A stretch of 64,000 nt of DNA from Siderastrea siderea (GCA_964030785.1 OZ034968.1:66877899-66941898), one strand, 5' to 3'; positions 28,272 through 40,044 are shown, counted from the stretch's first letter. A program made the numbers and translations. Notes: generated by a model not told the origin, from the sequence alone.

Positions 28272-31200
28272 ATGTCCTCTCGCCAAGACGAAGCGGGGCC
28301 CAGTGGCCTCGCTAGAGGCGAGGTCATGTCCTTGCTTGGACTAGAGATGTCCGATTCAGAGCCAGAAGACGAGACGACAACAACTTCCTGTGTGGGACCT
28401 ATGTTATGTACCGAAGACATGCCGGACAGTGATGAGATTTGTGAAGAGGCCTTGGATCGCTTCGAACGCCAACGTGCGTTTCAAACCCATCTTCTTCAAC
28501 AAACTGGGGGAGGTTTGGATGCCAATGCGGAGGGTGCCTTCGAGTTTGAACTCCAACCCTATGTCGATCGTTTGAGCAACCGTCTGGGAGTGCGTGAACG
28601 TCATTTCAATACCCAGTTACACCAAAGGGGGAATTTCATTCCCAATCAGAGCATGACTCGAGCTCTAGAAGAGGGGTTACGTCGCGCGGTGAATCAAGTG
28701 TTGACCACCACCACACCACCCCTCCACGATCAAGATCGCCTGTACTTTACCATCGCCTCCAACAGACTCCATAATAATTTTCAGGGCTGGGGATTACGTG
28801 CAGGAGAATGGCGCCAAGGCGGCGACCGTGTCGAGGCTTTGTTCCAACGTTTAGCCCAAGCCCTCAACAGCAACGAACAATTTGAAATGGACGACTCCTT
28901 TCAAGTCTCCATTACTCAAGTCCATCATGCCCCTCAAGGAACCGGTAAACCACGCCAGGAGAAACCCGGACATCAACCTCTACGAAATTTAATACCCAAG
29001 AAACGTTCCATTATCCAGATCCGCAATCACGACGATCTCTGTTGTGCCAGAGCCCTCGTCACTGCCAAAGCTCGCGTGGACCAACACCCGAAATACAACA
29101 GCATCCGCCAAGGAAGGCCCCTGCAGAGAACCCTAGCTCTGGCCCTCCATGACGAGGCCAAGGTGCCATTCGGCCCTTGTGGCTATGATGCCTTGACCCA
29201 ATTCAGTACCACTCCTTCCCTGGCCGGTTACCAGATCCTGTTGGTGGATGCCGACCGTTCTTATCACATCACCACCTTTGGTCCCCTTCAAGACAAACAA
29301 TTGATCCTGTTGCACGAGAAAGGCCATTATGATGTCATTACCAAGTTGCCAGGCTTTTTCGGAGTCAGTTATGTCTGTGCCCATTGTTGGAAACCCTACA
29401 ACACCGAGGGACAACATCGATGCAACAACAACAAACGTCATTGCAGGGCCTGTTGCCAAAAAGACTGTCCTGATTTCCTGGAGGCGTACCCTCGAGGCCA
29501 GAAAGCCACTCAACGTTGTCAACAATGTCATCGGGACTTTTTTGGAGACACCTGTTTCCAAATGCATCTCGTCAAGGACCACGCCGGCAAACCCGTGACC
29601 AACCTAGACTCCTCCGTCTGCTTTCGGCGCCGTCGCTGTCCTAAATGTCTAATCCTAGTTCCTGCTTGCCACATTGACAACCATCAATGTGGCTACATTG
29701 ATTGTCCCTGCTGTCATGAGTACGTGGACGGTGCAACTCATCGTTGTTTTATTCAAATAGCCACTCAAGACAAGAAAAGAAAGAGGAAACGACAACGAGG
29801 GCCTCGCGCCAAACGTAGGGTGGGGGTGGATGCCACACCCGAGGAGGAAGACGATGAGGAGGACAGCATACCACCCCTTCATGTCTTCTTTGATATTGAA
29901 GCCATGCAACCCCAAGAACAACACATCGCTAACCTCGTGGTGGCCGAAACCGAAGACGACGACCAACCCCTGTGTTTCCATGGCAGCCATTGCGTCCGAG
30001 ATTTCCTGGAATGGCTGGATACCTTAACACTCCATGATACCCGCCAAGTTAATGTGTTGGCCCATAACTTCCAAGGGTACGATGGCTACTTTATCATTCA
30101 TCAATACTATGGCGACAATAGGATCGTCGAGCAGCTCCGGAACGGGTGTAAACTCTTGCAAGTCCAACACGATCGTATCCGCTTCATCGACTCTTTGAGT
30201 TTCTTCCAGATGCCTCTGTCCGCGTTTCCCAAAACCTTTGGATTGAACGAACTCCGCAAAGGGTACTTCCCCCACAAGTTCAATCATCCAGACCATCAAA
30301 ACTACGTAGGACCCATCCCGGCCCTCGATTACTACATGCCTGAAACCATGTCCCCCGAAGGCAAGCAAGCCTTGGAAACCTGGCATCAAAAGCAACGCGA
30401 CAAGGTCTTTGACTTCCGCAAAGAACTGGTGGCCTACTGCAAATCGGATGTACGTCTCTTGAAAGAAGGTTGTTTGACATTCAAACGGTTGTTTGAAACG
30501 CTAACGGGCTTCAACCCCTTCGACCACATCACCATTGCCTCTGCTTGTAACCGCGATCTACGCATGAATCGCATGATCCCCAACAGTATTGCCAGTGAAC
30601 CCGTCCGAGGATGGCGCAATCGCATCAACTACTCCAAAGTGGCCCTGGAATGGTTAACCTGGTGTGCCCAAGAACAGCAGACCATTCAACATGCCCGTAA
30701 TGCCGGCGAGTATTGCATCCCTGGCACTAACTTCCATGTCGACGGTTTCGATGCCAGCACCAACACCATCTACGAATTTCACGGGTGTTTCTGGCATGGG
30801 TGTCGTCGCTGTTTCCCCATTCGTCACGAAAGCCATCTACGTCACTATGATCGAACCATGCAAGATGTCTACGAGACCACCCAGCAAAGGATCCAACAAT
30901 TTAGAGAGCTCGGATACCATGTCATAGAAATGTGGGAATGTGATTGGTCCCGTCTCAAAGACACTTCCTTGGACATCCGAACATACCTGGGGACCCTTGA
31001 CTTCACAGAACCTCTCAACCCCCGTGACGCTTTCTGCGGGGGTCGTACCAATGCCGTGAAACTGTACCATCACGTGACACCCAATCAACAAATACATTAC
31101 ATTGATGTGACCTCCTTGTACCCCTGGGTGAACAAGACCTGTGTCTACCCCAAAGGCCATCCTCGTTTCATCTTCAATCCGGGACACACCGACATCCGTC

Positions 31201-32393
31201 AGTACTTTGGCCTCGTCCAATGCAAAGTCCTGCCGCCACGTCATCTCTACCATCCTGTCCTGCCTTACCGTCATGACTCCAAACTCCTTTTTCCTCTCTG
31301 TGCTGCCTGTGTGGAACAAGAGATGCCCAAACGACCCTTACAGAGATGTGCAGAATGTGTGCACACCGACGAACAGCGAGCCTTGACTGGAACATGGTGT
31401 ACCCCCGAATTATCTAAAGCGGTGGACTTGGGGTACGACATCCAGTACATCTATGAGGTCTGGCATTTTGACGAGACGTGTGAAGGACTGTTCCGAGATT
31501 ACGTGAACACCTGGTTGAAGATCAAGCAAGAAGCCAGCGGGTGGCCATCCTGGGTCGGTGAAGACGAAACCAAACGTCAGCAATACCTTCGAGAGTACTT
31601 CGAGCATGAAGGCATCCAATTGGAGTACGCCAACATCAAAAAGAATCCGGGGTTGCGTACCCTCGCTAAAATGATGCTCAATTCCATGTGGGGCAAGTTT
31701 GGACAACGTCTGAATAAGACCCAAGTCGAAACGTTTGATGACCCTCAAGCCTTCCACCGTTTTCTAGATACCAGTACTTTGGACGTACGTCACGTATCAG
31801 TTATCAATGACAACTTAGTGGAGGTGCATTACCAGTACCAAGACGAAGACATCCCCGTGTCACCTAACCTCAATATCTTCGTGGCTTGTTTCACTACCTG
31901 TTGGGCCCGGCTCCGCCTGTATACAGCCCTGGAACAGCTAGGGGAACGTGTCCTCTACTACGACACCGACTCCGTCATCTACTGGACAAACGAGAATCAA
32001 GCAACCCCGGTCTTGGGCGATTACCTCGGCGAGTTTACGAGTGAATTGGACTCTGACGATTTCATTGTGGAATTTGTCTCAGGGGGTCCCAAGAACTATG
32101 GATACCAAACCCAGAAGGGTCACGTCGAGTGCAAGGTGAGGGGTTTCCGCCTTAACAGCGAAGGCAAAACCCAATTGAATTACAACATCATGCGTCAGAA
32201 TGTCCTGGACGAAATCCAGAAGCCCCTTCTACGTCCACGGCAGACCCAGGTCATCAAGACCCACCAAATTGTGCGCGATCCCCAACACTACCAACTCTAC
32301 ACCTTCCCCGAATACAAACGTTACCAGTTGGTGTACGATAAGAGAGTCGTGGATCCTGTCACCTTCCAGACCTACCCTTATGGATACCAGTGA
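28272..32393 (+). CDS. Protein-primed family B DNA polymerase (1373 aa)
   Basis: The 3'-5' exonuclease motifs are FFDIEAM (about residue 541), AHNFQGYDGYF (about 600) and YCKSDVRLL (about 724). Polymerase motifs are DVTSLYP (A, about 943), KMMLNSMWGKFG (B, about 1131) and YYDTDS (C, about 1229). A Cys/His-rich zinc cluster at about residues 365-495 and a lysine/arginine patch precede the exonuclease, as in other Polinton polymerases. At about 815-892 an inserted segment (VDGFD...IYEFHGCFWHGC...GYHVIEMWECDW) resembles Vsr-type endonucleases. The frame is intact. The enzyme would copy the linear genome from a terminal-protein primer at the TIR ends. Confidence 0.96.
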   Translation: MSSRQDEAGPSGLARGEVMSLLGLEMSDSEPEDETTTTSCVGPMLCTEDMPDSDEICEEALDRFERQRAFQTHLLQQTGGGLDANAEGAFEFELQPYVDRLSNRLGVRERHFNTQLHQRGNFIPNQSMTRALEEGLRRAVNQVLTTTTPPLHDQDRLYFTIASNRLHNNFQGWGLRAGEWRQGGDRVEALFQRLAQALNSNEQFEMDDSFQVSITQVHHAPQGTGKPRQEKPGHQPLRNLIPKKRSIIQIRNHDDLCCARALVTAKARVDQHPKYNSIRQGRPLQRTLALALHDEAKVPFGPCGYDALTQFSTTPSLAGYQILLVDADRSYHITTFGPLQDKQLILLHEKGHYDVITKLPGFFGVSYVCAHCWKPYNTEGQHRCNNNKRHCRACCQKDCPDFLEAYPRGQKATQRCQQCHRDFFGDTCFQMHLVKDHAGKPVTNLDSSVCFRRRRCPKCLILVPACHIDNHQCGYIDCPCCHEYVDGATHRCFIQIATQDKKRKRKRQRGPRAKRRVGVDATPEEEDDEEDSIPPLHVFFDIEAMQPQEQHIANLVVAETEDDDQPLCFHGSHCVRDFLEWLDTLTLHDTRQVNVLAHNFQGYDGYFIIHQYYGDNRIVEQLRNGCKLLQVQHDRIRFIDSLSFFQMPLSAFPKTFGLNELRKGYFPHKFNHPDHQNYVGPIPALDYYMPETMSPEGKQALETWHQKQRDKVFDFRKELVAYCKSDVRLLKEGCLTFKRLFETLTGFNPFDHITIASACNRDLRMNRMIPNSIASEPVRGWRNRINYSKVALEWLTWCAQEQQTIQHARNAGEYCIPGTNFHVDGFDASTNTIYEFHGCFWHGCRRCFPIRHESHLRHYDRTMQDVYETTQQRIQQFRELGYHVIEMWECDWSRLKDTSLDIRTYLGTLDFTEPLNPRDAFCGGRTNAVKLYHHVTPNQQIHYIDVTSLYPWVNKTCVYPKGHPRFIFNPGHTDIRQYFGLVQCKVLPPRHLYHPVLPYRHDSKLLFPLCAACVEQEMPKRPLQRCAECVHTDEQRALTGTWCTPELSKAVDLGYDIQYIYEVWHFDETCEGLFRDYVNTWLKIKQEASGWPSWVGEDETKRQQYLREYFEHEGIQLEYANIKKNPGLRTLAKMMLNSMWGKFGQRLNKTQVETFDDPQAFHRFLDTSTLDVRHVSVINDNLVEVHYQYQDEDIPVSPNLNIFVACFTTCWARLRLYTALEQLGERVLYYDTDSVIYWTNENQATPVLGDYLGEFTSELDSDDFIVEFVSGGPKNYGYQTQKGHVECKVRGFRLNSEGKTQLNYNIMRQNVLDEIQKPLLRPRQTQVIKTHQIVRDPQHYQLYTFPEYKRYQLVYDKRVVDPVTFQTYPYGYQ

Positions 32394-32607
32394 GAAATGT
32401 TGCCCCAACAAGATCATCGAATGTGAACAGTGTGATCGAGAACATTTGGCACCACCACCACCCCCATTCTACAGTTCCTTTGCCATACCTTTAATGAGAA
32501 ATCGAGCATATCAACGTCAACTACAACAATGGATCCGTGACAACAACCAATGGCGAAGAATAACTCGATGTCAAAAACAATGGTGGGGACCCTCTATTGA
32601 ACATTAA
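32380..32607 (+). CDS. Small Cys-rich protein with PPxY motif (75 aa)
   Basis: The ATG overlaps the polymerase end by 14 nt. The protein has CC...C..C (CCPNKIIECEQC), a proline run ending in PPFY (a PPxY motif, which binds NEDD4-type ligases through WW domains) and a Trp/Arg-rich C terminus. It lies 85 bp from the right TIR, whose AATAAA (32722) would end the transcript. No family is recognised, and the frame could be chance. Confidence 0.45.
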   Translation: MDTSEKCCPNKIIECEQCDREHLAPPPPPFYSSFAIPLMRNRAYQRQLQQWIRDNNQWRRITRCQKQWWGPSIEH

Positions 32608-32692
32608 CGAATTGTCGTCTGTTAAAAGGAACTCAAAGGAACACTCACATCAAAGAGGAACTCAAAGTCATCATGGAACCCTTATTTTTTTT

Positions 32693-33106
32693 TCTCACTT
32701 GTTGTGAAAAAAGTATGACAATAAATTATTTTTTTTATTTTCTTGTTTTTTTTTTCAGTCAAGGACCGCCCTCGCTGCTCCCATTGGACTTTGGACTTTG
32801 AGCCCGCGTTTTCTCAGCGGGTTTATTTCCCCTTGAGCCCACGATCCCTTTTTCCTACTCGTCAGCGGTTTCCCTTTCCAAATCACGTGACTTCCGGTTG
32901 CATGAGCCCACGATCCCTTTTTCCTACTCGTCAGCGGTTTCCCTTTCCAAATCACGTGACTTCCGGTTGCATGAGCCCGCGATCCCTTTTTCCAACTGGT
33001 CAGCGGTTTTCCCCTATTAAAAAAACACTTGACTTCCGGTTCCGGTCATGACGTCACCGACCAATCAGAAGCCTCCATTTGTGCCATACGGGCCCACATT
33101 ACTACT
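32693..33106. repeat. Polinton right terminal inverted repeat
   Basis: It mirrors 11357-11771. It contains the AATAAA at 32722-32727 (inner edge), the repeated TTCC/E-box modules and the CRE TGACGTCA near the outer end. Compared with the left copy, the outer part differs by about four changes, while the inner 40 bp next to GTCAAGGACC is more divergent. Confidence 0.93.
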
Positions 33107-33112
33107 TAGAAT
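33107..33112. repeat. Polinton target-site duplication, right
   Basis: TAGAAT follows the last TIR base and matches 11351-11356 exactly. Confidence 0.93.
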
Positions 33113-33128
33113 TATATGTAGATCATCG

Positions 33129-33304
33129 CAGTGAAGGTGTTTCAACCTAAACGGTTGAAAAGAAGAAACCTGAAAAAATTCAGGCTTGAACGAGAATTTT
33201 GAGCCTGAATTTTTTCTTAAGATGAGAGGTGAAAGTTTCAGAAATAGGATGAATTTTTTCAGGTTTCTTCTTTTCAACCGCTTAGGTTGAAACACCTTCA
33301 CTGC
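33129..33304. mobile_element. MITE next to the Polinton right end
   Basis: GCAGTGAAGGTGTTTCAACC at the left is mirrored by the complement at the right (ends CACCTTCACTGC). The inverted arms are about 55 bp and the whole is about 175 bp. It is non-coding and lies 17 bp outside the Polinton duplication. Confidence 0.85.
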
Positions 33305-33936
33305 TATCTTTATCCGCAGTTCAAATATACGAATTTCATATATTAATGTTCAAAATGGTATATATTTGCTGTAAGTGGCCAGGCAAGCTCACTGCATCGT
33401 TCCTCATAGGACATTTCCTGTCGTTTCTGAGTTATTTACACAGGACAGCCTGAGAAACCATTTTCACTGTAAATTAACCTCGCGATACGGCCACTTAAAA
33501 ATGAAAACAAAAAATGAACAAAAACATTTCTCTTACTTCATGTTCAGAACAGTGCAAAACGAAAAGCTACACTGAACGTCTCTTGTGGTTTGCATTGTTA
33601 TCGTTTGCAATTCCTAATGGACACACGTGCCCCCCCCCCCCCCCCTCCCTTTCTGATTCTCTGGCACCAGAGTTTTTTTTTCTCAAACCAAACTAATTTC
33701 GTCTGCGAAGAATAAAGAGAAACTTTCAGAAAAGCTGCGTCGATTTCCGGCTGCGATTCCCAGCCTGGGGTGGCCTGGGAAGGAGGTTAGACCCCAGGCT
33801 GCCCTCTTGCTTTTTAGCTTTGAAGAGCATCATGGGTTTTGACACTTCGTCGCCATCTTGGAAAAAGTTGGTTGCTTTGCTAGTCGCAACTGTTTAGGGT
33901 AATTATTGGGAGTTGCGGCTATATTTAGAGGAGAAC

Positions 33937-36900
33937 ATGCCTGTTAAAGTCAATCCAGCGATCCGGGTAGGTAGAAATCTGGAAAATTCCCACGTCAAGT
34001 TGTCCTGTTAAAGGAAGTTGAGGCGGTCTTTAGCTAAATGGCATGCCGGTTAAAGGGAGTGAGGTGCGGGATTGCGGAAAATTAATTCAGAGTTTAAAAG
34101 AACGAGGCATATAACAAATGTACTGTTTTGTGATTCTTTTGTTATTCAATGAGATGCAAATGAGTGTGCGGCGTTTTTCTGCAATCCCGCACCTTAGAGG
34201 TTAAAGGCCAGTTAAAGTAGTATTGGTCTCCAAATGTATGGCGTGGTAAGTGCTTCTTGCACAGGACTTGCCTTTGGAGAGAGATATGTTTAATAAATAT
34301 GTAATCTTAGCCTGGTTCTCATATACTGCAACTGTGCCTGTAAAAACATCTTCACTTGTATTGACAATCCCAGATTGTGACGAGTCCCAGTATTATCACG
34401 GATCACGGGTATTCGACGATGTATCGCTGACAAGGCGAAAGGAGGGGAAAGTAACATTAGAAAACTAATGAAGTGTGGGGTAGATTGAGCTGTTACATTC
34501 CTGTGTGCCACAGGAATGTTCTCATAAAACGACTTAGTTGAAAACTTGTAAGAAGAACTGCCTACACGGTGGCAAACTTGAACTCAACTCCACTTTCAAG
34601 GCACACTGGCAGCAAAGACCTGGGATGGCTTGTGACACCGGAATTAGTTGTTGCAGTATGCTGGCATAGTATCTGAGGGATGGGGTTGTTCACATTATGC
34701 TCAATGTTCCACACTATTATGCTCATTCTTTATGCTCAACAAATGTCACTATTATGCTCAAATAGCATCACTATTATGCTCCATTATAATAATTATTACA
34801 TAAAAATGAAAACTGCTGTTCTTTTTTTGTGAAGGAACTGGAACTGCTGGAATTCATTTTTTGGCTAATTTGTAACCAGGCCTGGTCTTAAAGCCGGTGT
34901 CTTGAGTGGGAGTCATAATTATGTTTTTGGCAAAGTTTTTATAAAAAAAAAGAGGCAAAGAAACTTGGCACTATTATTCTAGCATAGTTCTTGGTTCTTT
35001 TGCCTCACTATGATGCTCACTATTATGCCCACAACCCTTATGTGGACAGCCCTACCGAGGGAGTGCCAGTGGCTGTGCCGCAGGTATTTTGGTGGGACAT
35101 GAGAACCAGGCCGTAGTTGTAGCCAACATAAGTTATATTGTTAATCAAAATAAACTTGTAAATATCTACAAACTCATAAAAATAAAAAGAATATGTAACA
35201 TGTTTTTGCCCTGATGTATATTTTGACATCCACAAAATTGAAAAATGTACATGTGGCATCTAAACAATGTTTAGGTACATGTATGGAAAGTTATTTTGTT
35301 AAACTTTGCATGTGTACTGGAAATAATTAAATGGTTATTGGTGATAACATCCCATGTTTTACCATTTTGAATAGCAAGTTAAGACTCTCCTTTATTTGAC
35401 AGTTTTCTAGGTATGCTGCTTTACTGCTTGGCTTGGCATATGGATATAAAAGAAATGGTAAAACAAGCTTATATTATTGTACCTTATAATAACTAAAAAT
35501 TGTTTCAAACATGTGCATGTGGTGGTTAAGCTACGGAATACAGGGGCACTTTTAACCATGTGTCAAATTAGGCAGCTTGTTTGCTTGTTACACTACCTGG
35601 TTGACTTAGACTTAGCATGCATATAGTTTCTAGCTCTTTTCATCTTCTCCTGAGCCAAGTGAACTATGAAATGCAGAGACCCAAGACTTAAAACACATTT
35701 TCATATTATACATCCCCTGCCAAGTCAGCTGTGATAAACAAATCAACAGATACATGATTGTACATTGACCTAACACCTGAGGTGCAAATAATATTTCTTG
35801 GTCATTATATCCACTGCCCAGCCAAACAAGCCATCAACCCAAAGACATAATTTTTTGAGCCCAGGGAGTCGCTAAATTTGTTTGCCTTCAAATGTGGTCC
35901 TGCGTTGTGTACATGTAGTTGTCCTAGTGTAGTACTTAGAAGGAATTGCAGTACTTACTTTGTGGTGCTAGACCTTGAAAACGTTGAGGATTATGCTACA
36001 TGTACTGTACTTAAAGCAGTTTTCATGGTTAGTGCTACTCCTTGAAAAGTCCTGGGATTTAATTTTAATTTTCAAGTGTGCTTGAAAAGCCCTAGAAATT
36101 AAGAATTTCTACTAGGACTGCTTGAAAAGTCCTTGAAGTCTTGTTCCGGTGTTAACTGATGTTTCAGCTTAATGCAAGTAAATACCATAAAAAGAGAAAA
36201 GTATGAAAACATCCCGCACTTGCTAAAACCACTCCTTGAAAACTCCCTTTTGGGTCCTTGAATACTCCTGGAATTGAATATTCAGTGCTAAAATGCTGAG
36301 TTTTGCAGCGGAAAACCCTGGCCCAAGTGACTAAGACTTAATACAGTTAGTTCTTGTAGCACAAGACGTCAAAAACATTTGTTACAGTGAGTTCAACAAT
36401 GGGCTGTGGGTGGTCTTGATAGCCATAGACTGCAATTGGGTTAGTGCTTGAATTAGCTAGAGGACCATTGCAGGGATATTTTTTTCCTACTTTTTGATTG
36501 CTTTAAACAATAACTTTTTTGAAACCACCCAAGGGAAGGGCCATTTAAGCAGCTGTCACAAGGTCTTACTGAATTATGGTAGTCAAGAAAATAAAAAGCA
36601 GACAACATCTACTGCATGAGTAAGGGATGGAGATGAATGCCTTCCACTTATCTTTGGTTACTACTATTTTATTTCCACTTTTTGCAGAGTACCTCAAACC
36701 CATAGCTGCTCAAGAGAGGGAGGTTGAAGCAGCAAGAGCTAAAGAAAGAGCAGAGCTGGAGGCAATAAGAAAAGCAGAGGCTGCAAAAGGTTTGTCTTGC
36801 CTTGGACATCATTTATTAATTGCATATTCCCGATATGATCCTGGCCTTTTAAAACAATAAAATCGGTGATAGATGAAGTCAACATCATTCTATTGACAAA

Positions 36901-37583
36901 TTGATCTCTGAAGTAACCAGTGGTTGAGTGGTTGTAAATGTAAACTACAGTAAATACAACAATAAGCTGGTGTTGCATTGCAAAGTTTTACTCATCTGCC
37001 ATATATCAAGGAAAACTGATGTCAAAGTCATTTCTATCACTATTTAGTATAATTGCTGAGGTGAATACAGAGAAGCGTGCGCACTGATTGGTTGAGGATT
37101 ATGTCATATTTTGCTATAATCACCCCGTGCGAGGTGATTATAATACTGAAGCACTAACTTTCAAAATGGCCACCGTGCGATTTTTGATGTTTTGGAAGAA
37201 AAGAAAAAAGAAAATGCATTTGCTCTGATAATCACCAGAGCAATTATACTAAAACAATTATTCTCCTCAGGCTCAGTGAATATTGTGGAATAATTCCCTC
37301 GACTTTTTCTTGGGGATTATTCCACAATATTCACTTCGCCGTCAGCGAATAATTGTTAAATACCGGGTATCACTCTTTATTATGTTATACTGGGTCACGA
37401 ATACACCAGCTTTGCCAATCCTCGATCACACAAATCTTGGCATCCTATCTGTCAATCCTGGGTATGTGAAAAAAAAGTTTACCCACACATGTACTCTGTT
37501 AATTTATGTACGAGTGTATGTTATGAAGTGATAAAATGTTAACTTGATAATTACTGTTTTCTTTTGCAGTACCAATCTTTTAG
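33937..37583 (+). CDS. ATP5ME: ATP synthase subunit e, mitochondrial, four exons (66 aa)
   Basis: Exons 33937-33966, 35403-35457, 36688-36789 and 37570-37583 join in frame over AG/GT borders to 201 nt. The product starts MPVKVNPAIRFSRYAALLLG, continues LAYGYKRNEYLKPIAAQERE and a charged coiled-coil-like helix (EAARAKERAELEAIRKAEAAK), and ends VPIF. This matches the short F1Fo subunit e (one membrane helix with a small-residue face, then a charged helix), which supports ATP synthase dimers in the inner mitochondrial membrane. Human subunit e is 69 residues. A poly(A) signal AATAAA is at 37731-37736. Confidence 0.88.
34690..35036. repeat. Degenerate CACTATTATGCTC satellite-like repeat
   Basis: Several copies of (CAC)TATTATGCTCA occur between 34690 and 34785 and again near 35005-35030, in intron 1 of the subunit e gene. 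It is non-coding. Confidence 0.65.
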
Positions 37584-37736
37584 ATGAGCTGTTTAACTGG
37601 GACTATTTATGATGCTTCTCGTGTTTTCATCAAAACTTTGTGTTAACAAAAATGTGCTGTCCTGCTGTCCTTTTATTATGGTGTCCTTTTGTGTGGGTTT
37701 AATTCTTTGTATCCGACTTAAGATTGCTGAAATAAA

Positions 37737-40044
37737 GTTTCTACAAATTGTACTTCCTGTTTGAAACATTTTCTTTCAATGTGCAGCAATATAACAGTGC
37801 CGGGCCTAGCGCAAGTGATAATATTTAAAAACATTATCACTTGCCCCAAGGCTAGTGATCCTCTAAATATGCTAGTCTTCAGGCAGCTAATGGAAACCCA
37901 TCATTTTCAGTTGGTGTTTTCAGTTACTGAGACAACTTGTAAGACTTTCTCTTGATCTGCCACATTGGCTTGCTACATGTAGTCCATTTCTTTGTGTCAG
38001 ACTAAGTTTTCCTCTTGCTTCCTGAGAGTCTGCTTGGGTAACTTGTAAAAATGTGAAATGCATTTGATTTCCATGCTTCCTTTTGAAAAATGAGGTTTTA
38101 CATCAGCCTTTGAACAGGTCCATTAATAAGGAATGTGGGGCAGGAGAAACAGGTAAGCACAGCAAGACTACTGCAGATGTCAAATTTTGTGCTGTTAAAA
38201 AGTAACCTTAGCCTGAACAGGAACTAGTCCAGAGGCTAGTGGTTCTCAAGTTTTATCTAGCCAACAGGCACCTTGCACTAGATGTAATCCACAGCCCCTT
38301 GAATGTTGAGAAGGGGATAACAGAATTATCCTTTGTGACTGAAATAATCAGTAGTAAAGCACTCGAGATCGCATGACTGTATACCCGCCACACGACATTG
38401 TTTTAAAAATTCAACCTTGTTCAAAATCGAATATCCAGCAAAGCTGTATTGAACAATGTTAAAATGATAAACACTGCCTCCATTTGGTTGGGGCTTTATG
38501 GATCAGAGCATACACAGTCAATGAAATTGAGGTAAACAGGAATACTTAACACGTATGACATGAGCATGCATCGGACATATGGTGGTAAATAACCAACAAA
38601 GTGTGCATTGCCAAGCTCATTATGATCACCCTGTATCCAACAAGCATGACGTGGTAAATGTTAATATTGTTTTATTAATTTCTCAACTTCTAACTTCCAC
38701 AGTTGTTGCTGAATTTTCTTGTTTGCCATATTTTATCCTAAGAGCAGACATCTATTTCCTTTAGGTTACCACATTTTTGAACTAAACCTCTCCTTTGTAA
38801 AATAGGGAGCTTAAGCAACCATGATGGCAATGCAAAGGAAAACGTCATTTTAAAATGACTTCACAATCATTTAACCTTCTTTGTGATTATTCTGACTCGT
38901 TTAATCTGTCTAATTTAGCTGAACTATCCAGGAGCTGAATTTGTAAGAACTGCGTAACAGTTCAGGGAGAAAAACGAAAATTCACCGTCGTGTGTTCACG
39001 TTCTACACAAAACTTTGAATTTGGTCATTTCACATTGTAGTTGCGCACAGAACAGCAAAGAAATGTACCAAAAAGTATAACGCACATGCAGAGTAATAAT
39101 TATTGTTTTGCCAATTAAACCTTTTCTTTAGTGACACTCTTGTTAGCTGTTGCCATCGTGCTTTGCTTACATGTAAGCTCCCTAATATTTGAATGCCATG
39201 GTACTTAACATGGCATCCAATTTCCTTATAAGGCAAAAAGCAAGTTTATTGGCTGATAACCTGTGTGCAGTGAACCAATCAGAATTGACAATTTAATAAG
39301 TTTATAGTTACTTCATTTATTCTCTTCAGAAGTATTCATATAATTATTTGTAAATAACACATGCAACAAAATATCTAAATAACAGAATTGAAAAGCTAAG
39401 TTCTAGCCTGATTTTTAGAAAGTCTAATACATAACAGGTACTTGTAGTTACTTGTAATGGACTGTCTAAGAATCACACTGAGTTTGATAAAAAGCTTATC
39501 AGTTCTTCACAGTGCAAATTCCGTAGAACACAATCGTTGCTTTGTTCTGTGGGTGTACACTCGAATGTCTTCCATAAGCAGGCACATCTCCAGGTTTGAT
39601 AGTACTTGAACGTCATGACTATGCAATGACTATGTCTCAGGCTCAAAGAATTAACATTTGCATGCTTACATTTCCTTTGCCTGGATCAAGCGCCTGGACT
39701 TAAACAAGCCCTAACAGAAGTACTTTTACTGGCTGGTTTCGAAATCTAGGGATGCTTACAGTATATTTCCTACAGTACAATTCTTACCATGCTCAGTAAA
39801 GGTATTTTAATTGTACATCACTAACTTGATAAAGTAGAGAGTGATTTCACATATGCCATGAAACAAAAAGAAGTATTCAGAACCGTTTCCTCAAAATTAA
39901 TCAAAAGACCTGACCTTGGAGAAAGAGTTGAGTATTATCTTCTTATTGTCTAGTGGCTATTTCAAGGAATTGGTGGAATAAAGTTTTTGGTAAGTTACTT
40001 TTTTATGTACAAAAATAACAGTTCTCTGGTTGTGATTCCATAAT
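37737..40044. other. Intergenic region between ATP5ME and YKT6
   Basis: The two genes converge here. I see no further coding exon, only AT-rich sequence and a few short repeats. The YKT6 3' untranslated region lies at the right edge. Confidence 0.5.

Larger units (their letters stand above)
11357..33106. mobile_element. Polinton/Maverick (adintovirus-like) integrated element, 21.75 kb
   Basis: The element is bounded by about 415-bp TIRs and a 6-bp direct duplication. It encodes all the hallmark Polinton genes: PolB, RVE integrase, adenovirus-type protease, packaging ATPase and double-jelly-roll capsid protein, plus PLA2 and small basic proteins. By eye the outer 350 bp of the two TIRs differ at only about four places, and most genes are open, so insertion looks recent. 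The two visible defects are single-base frameshifts in the integrase and SLOG genes. Codon and base composition are clearly more GC-rich than the host flanks. The capsid genes make a virus-like lifestyle plausible (established for the family by comparison), but particle formation by this copy is inference. Confidence 0.96.

Noticed and set aside
29133..31757. Several antisense frames of 100-160 codons opposite the polymerase
   Set aside because: They are shadows of the strongly coding + strand and contain no recognisable motifs.
11357..33106. CRISPR array or bacterial contamination (adenovirus-like genes beside TATA motifs)
   Set aside because: The only regular repeats are promoter or TIR modules; the flanks are spliced animal genes and a perfect 6-bp duplication proves integration.
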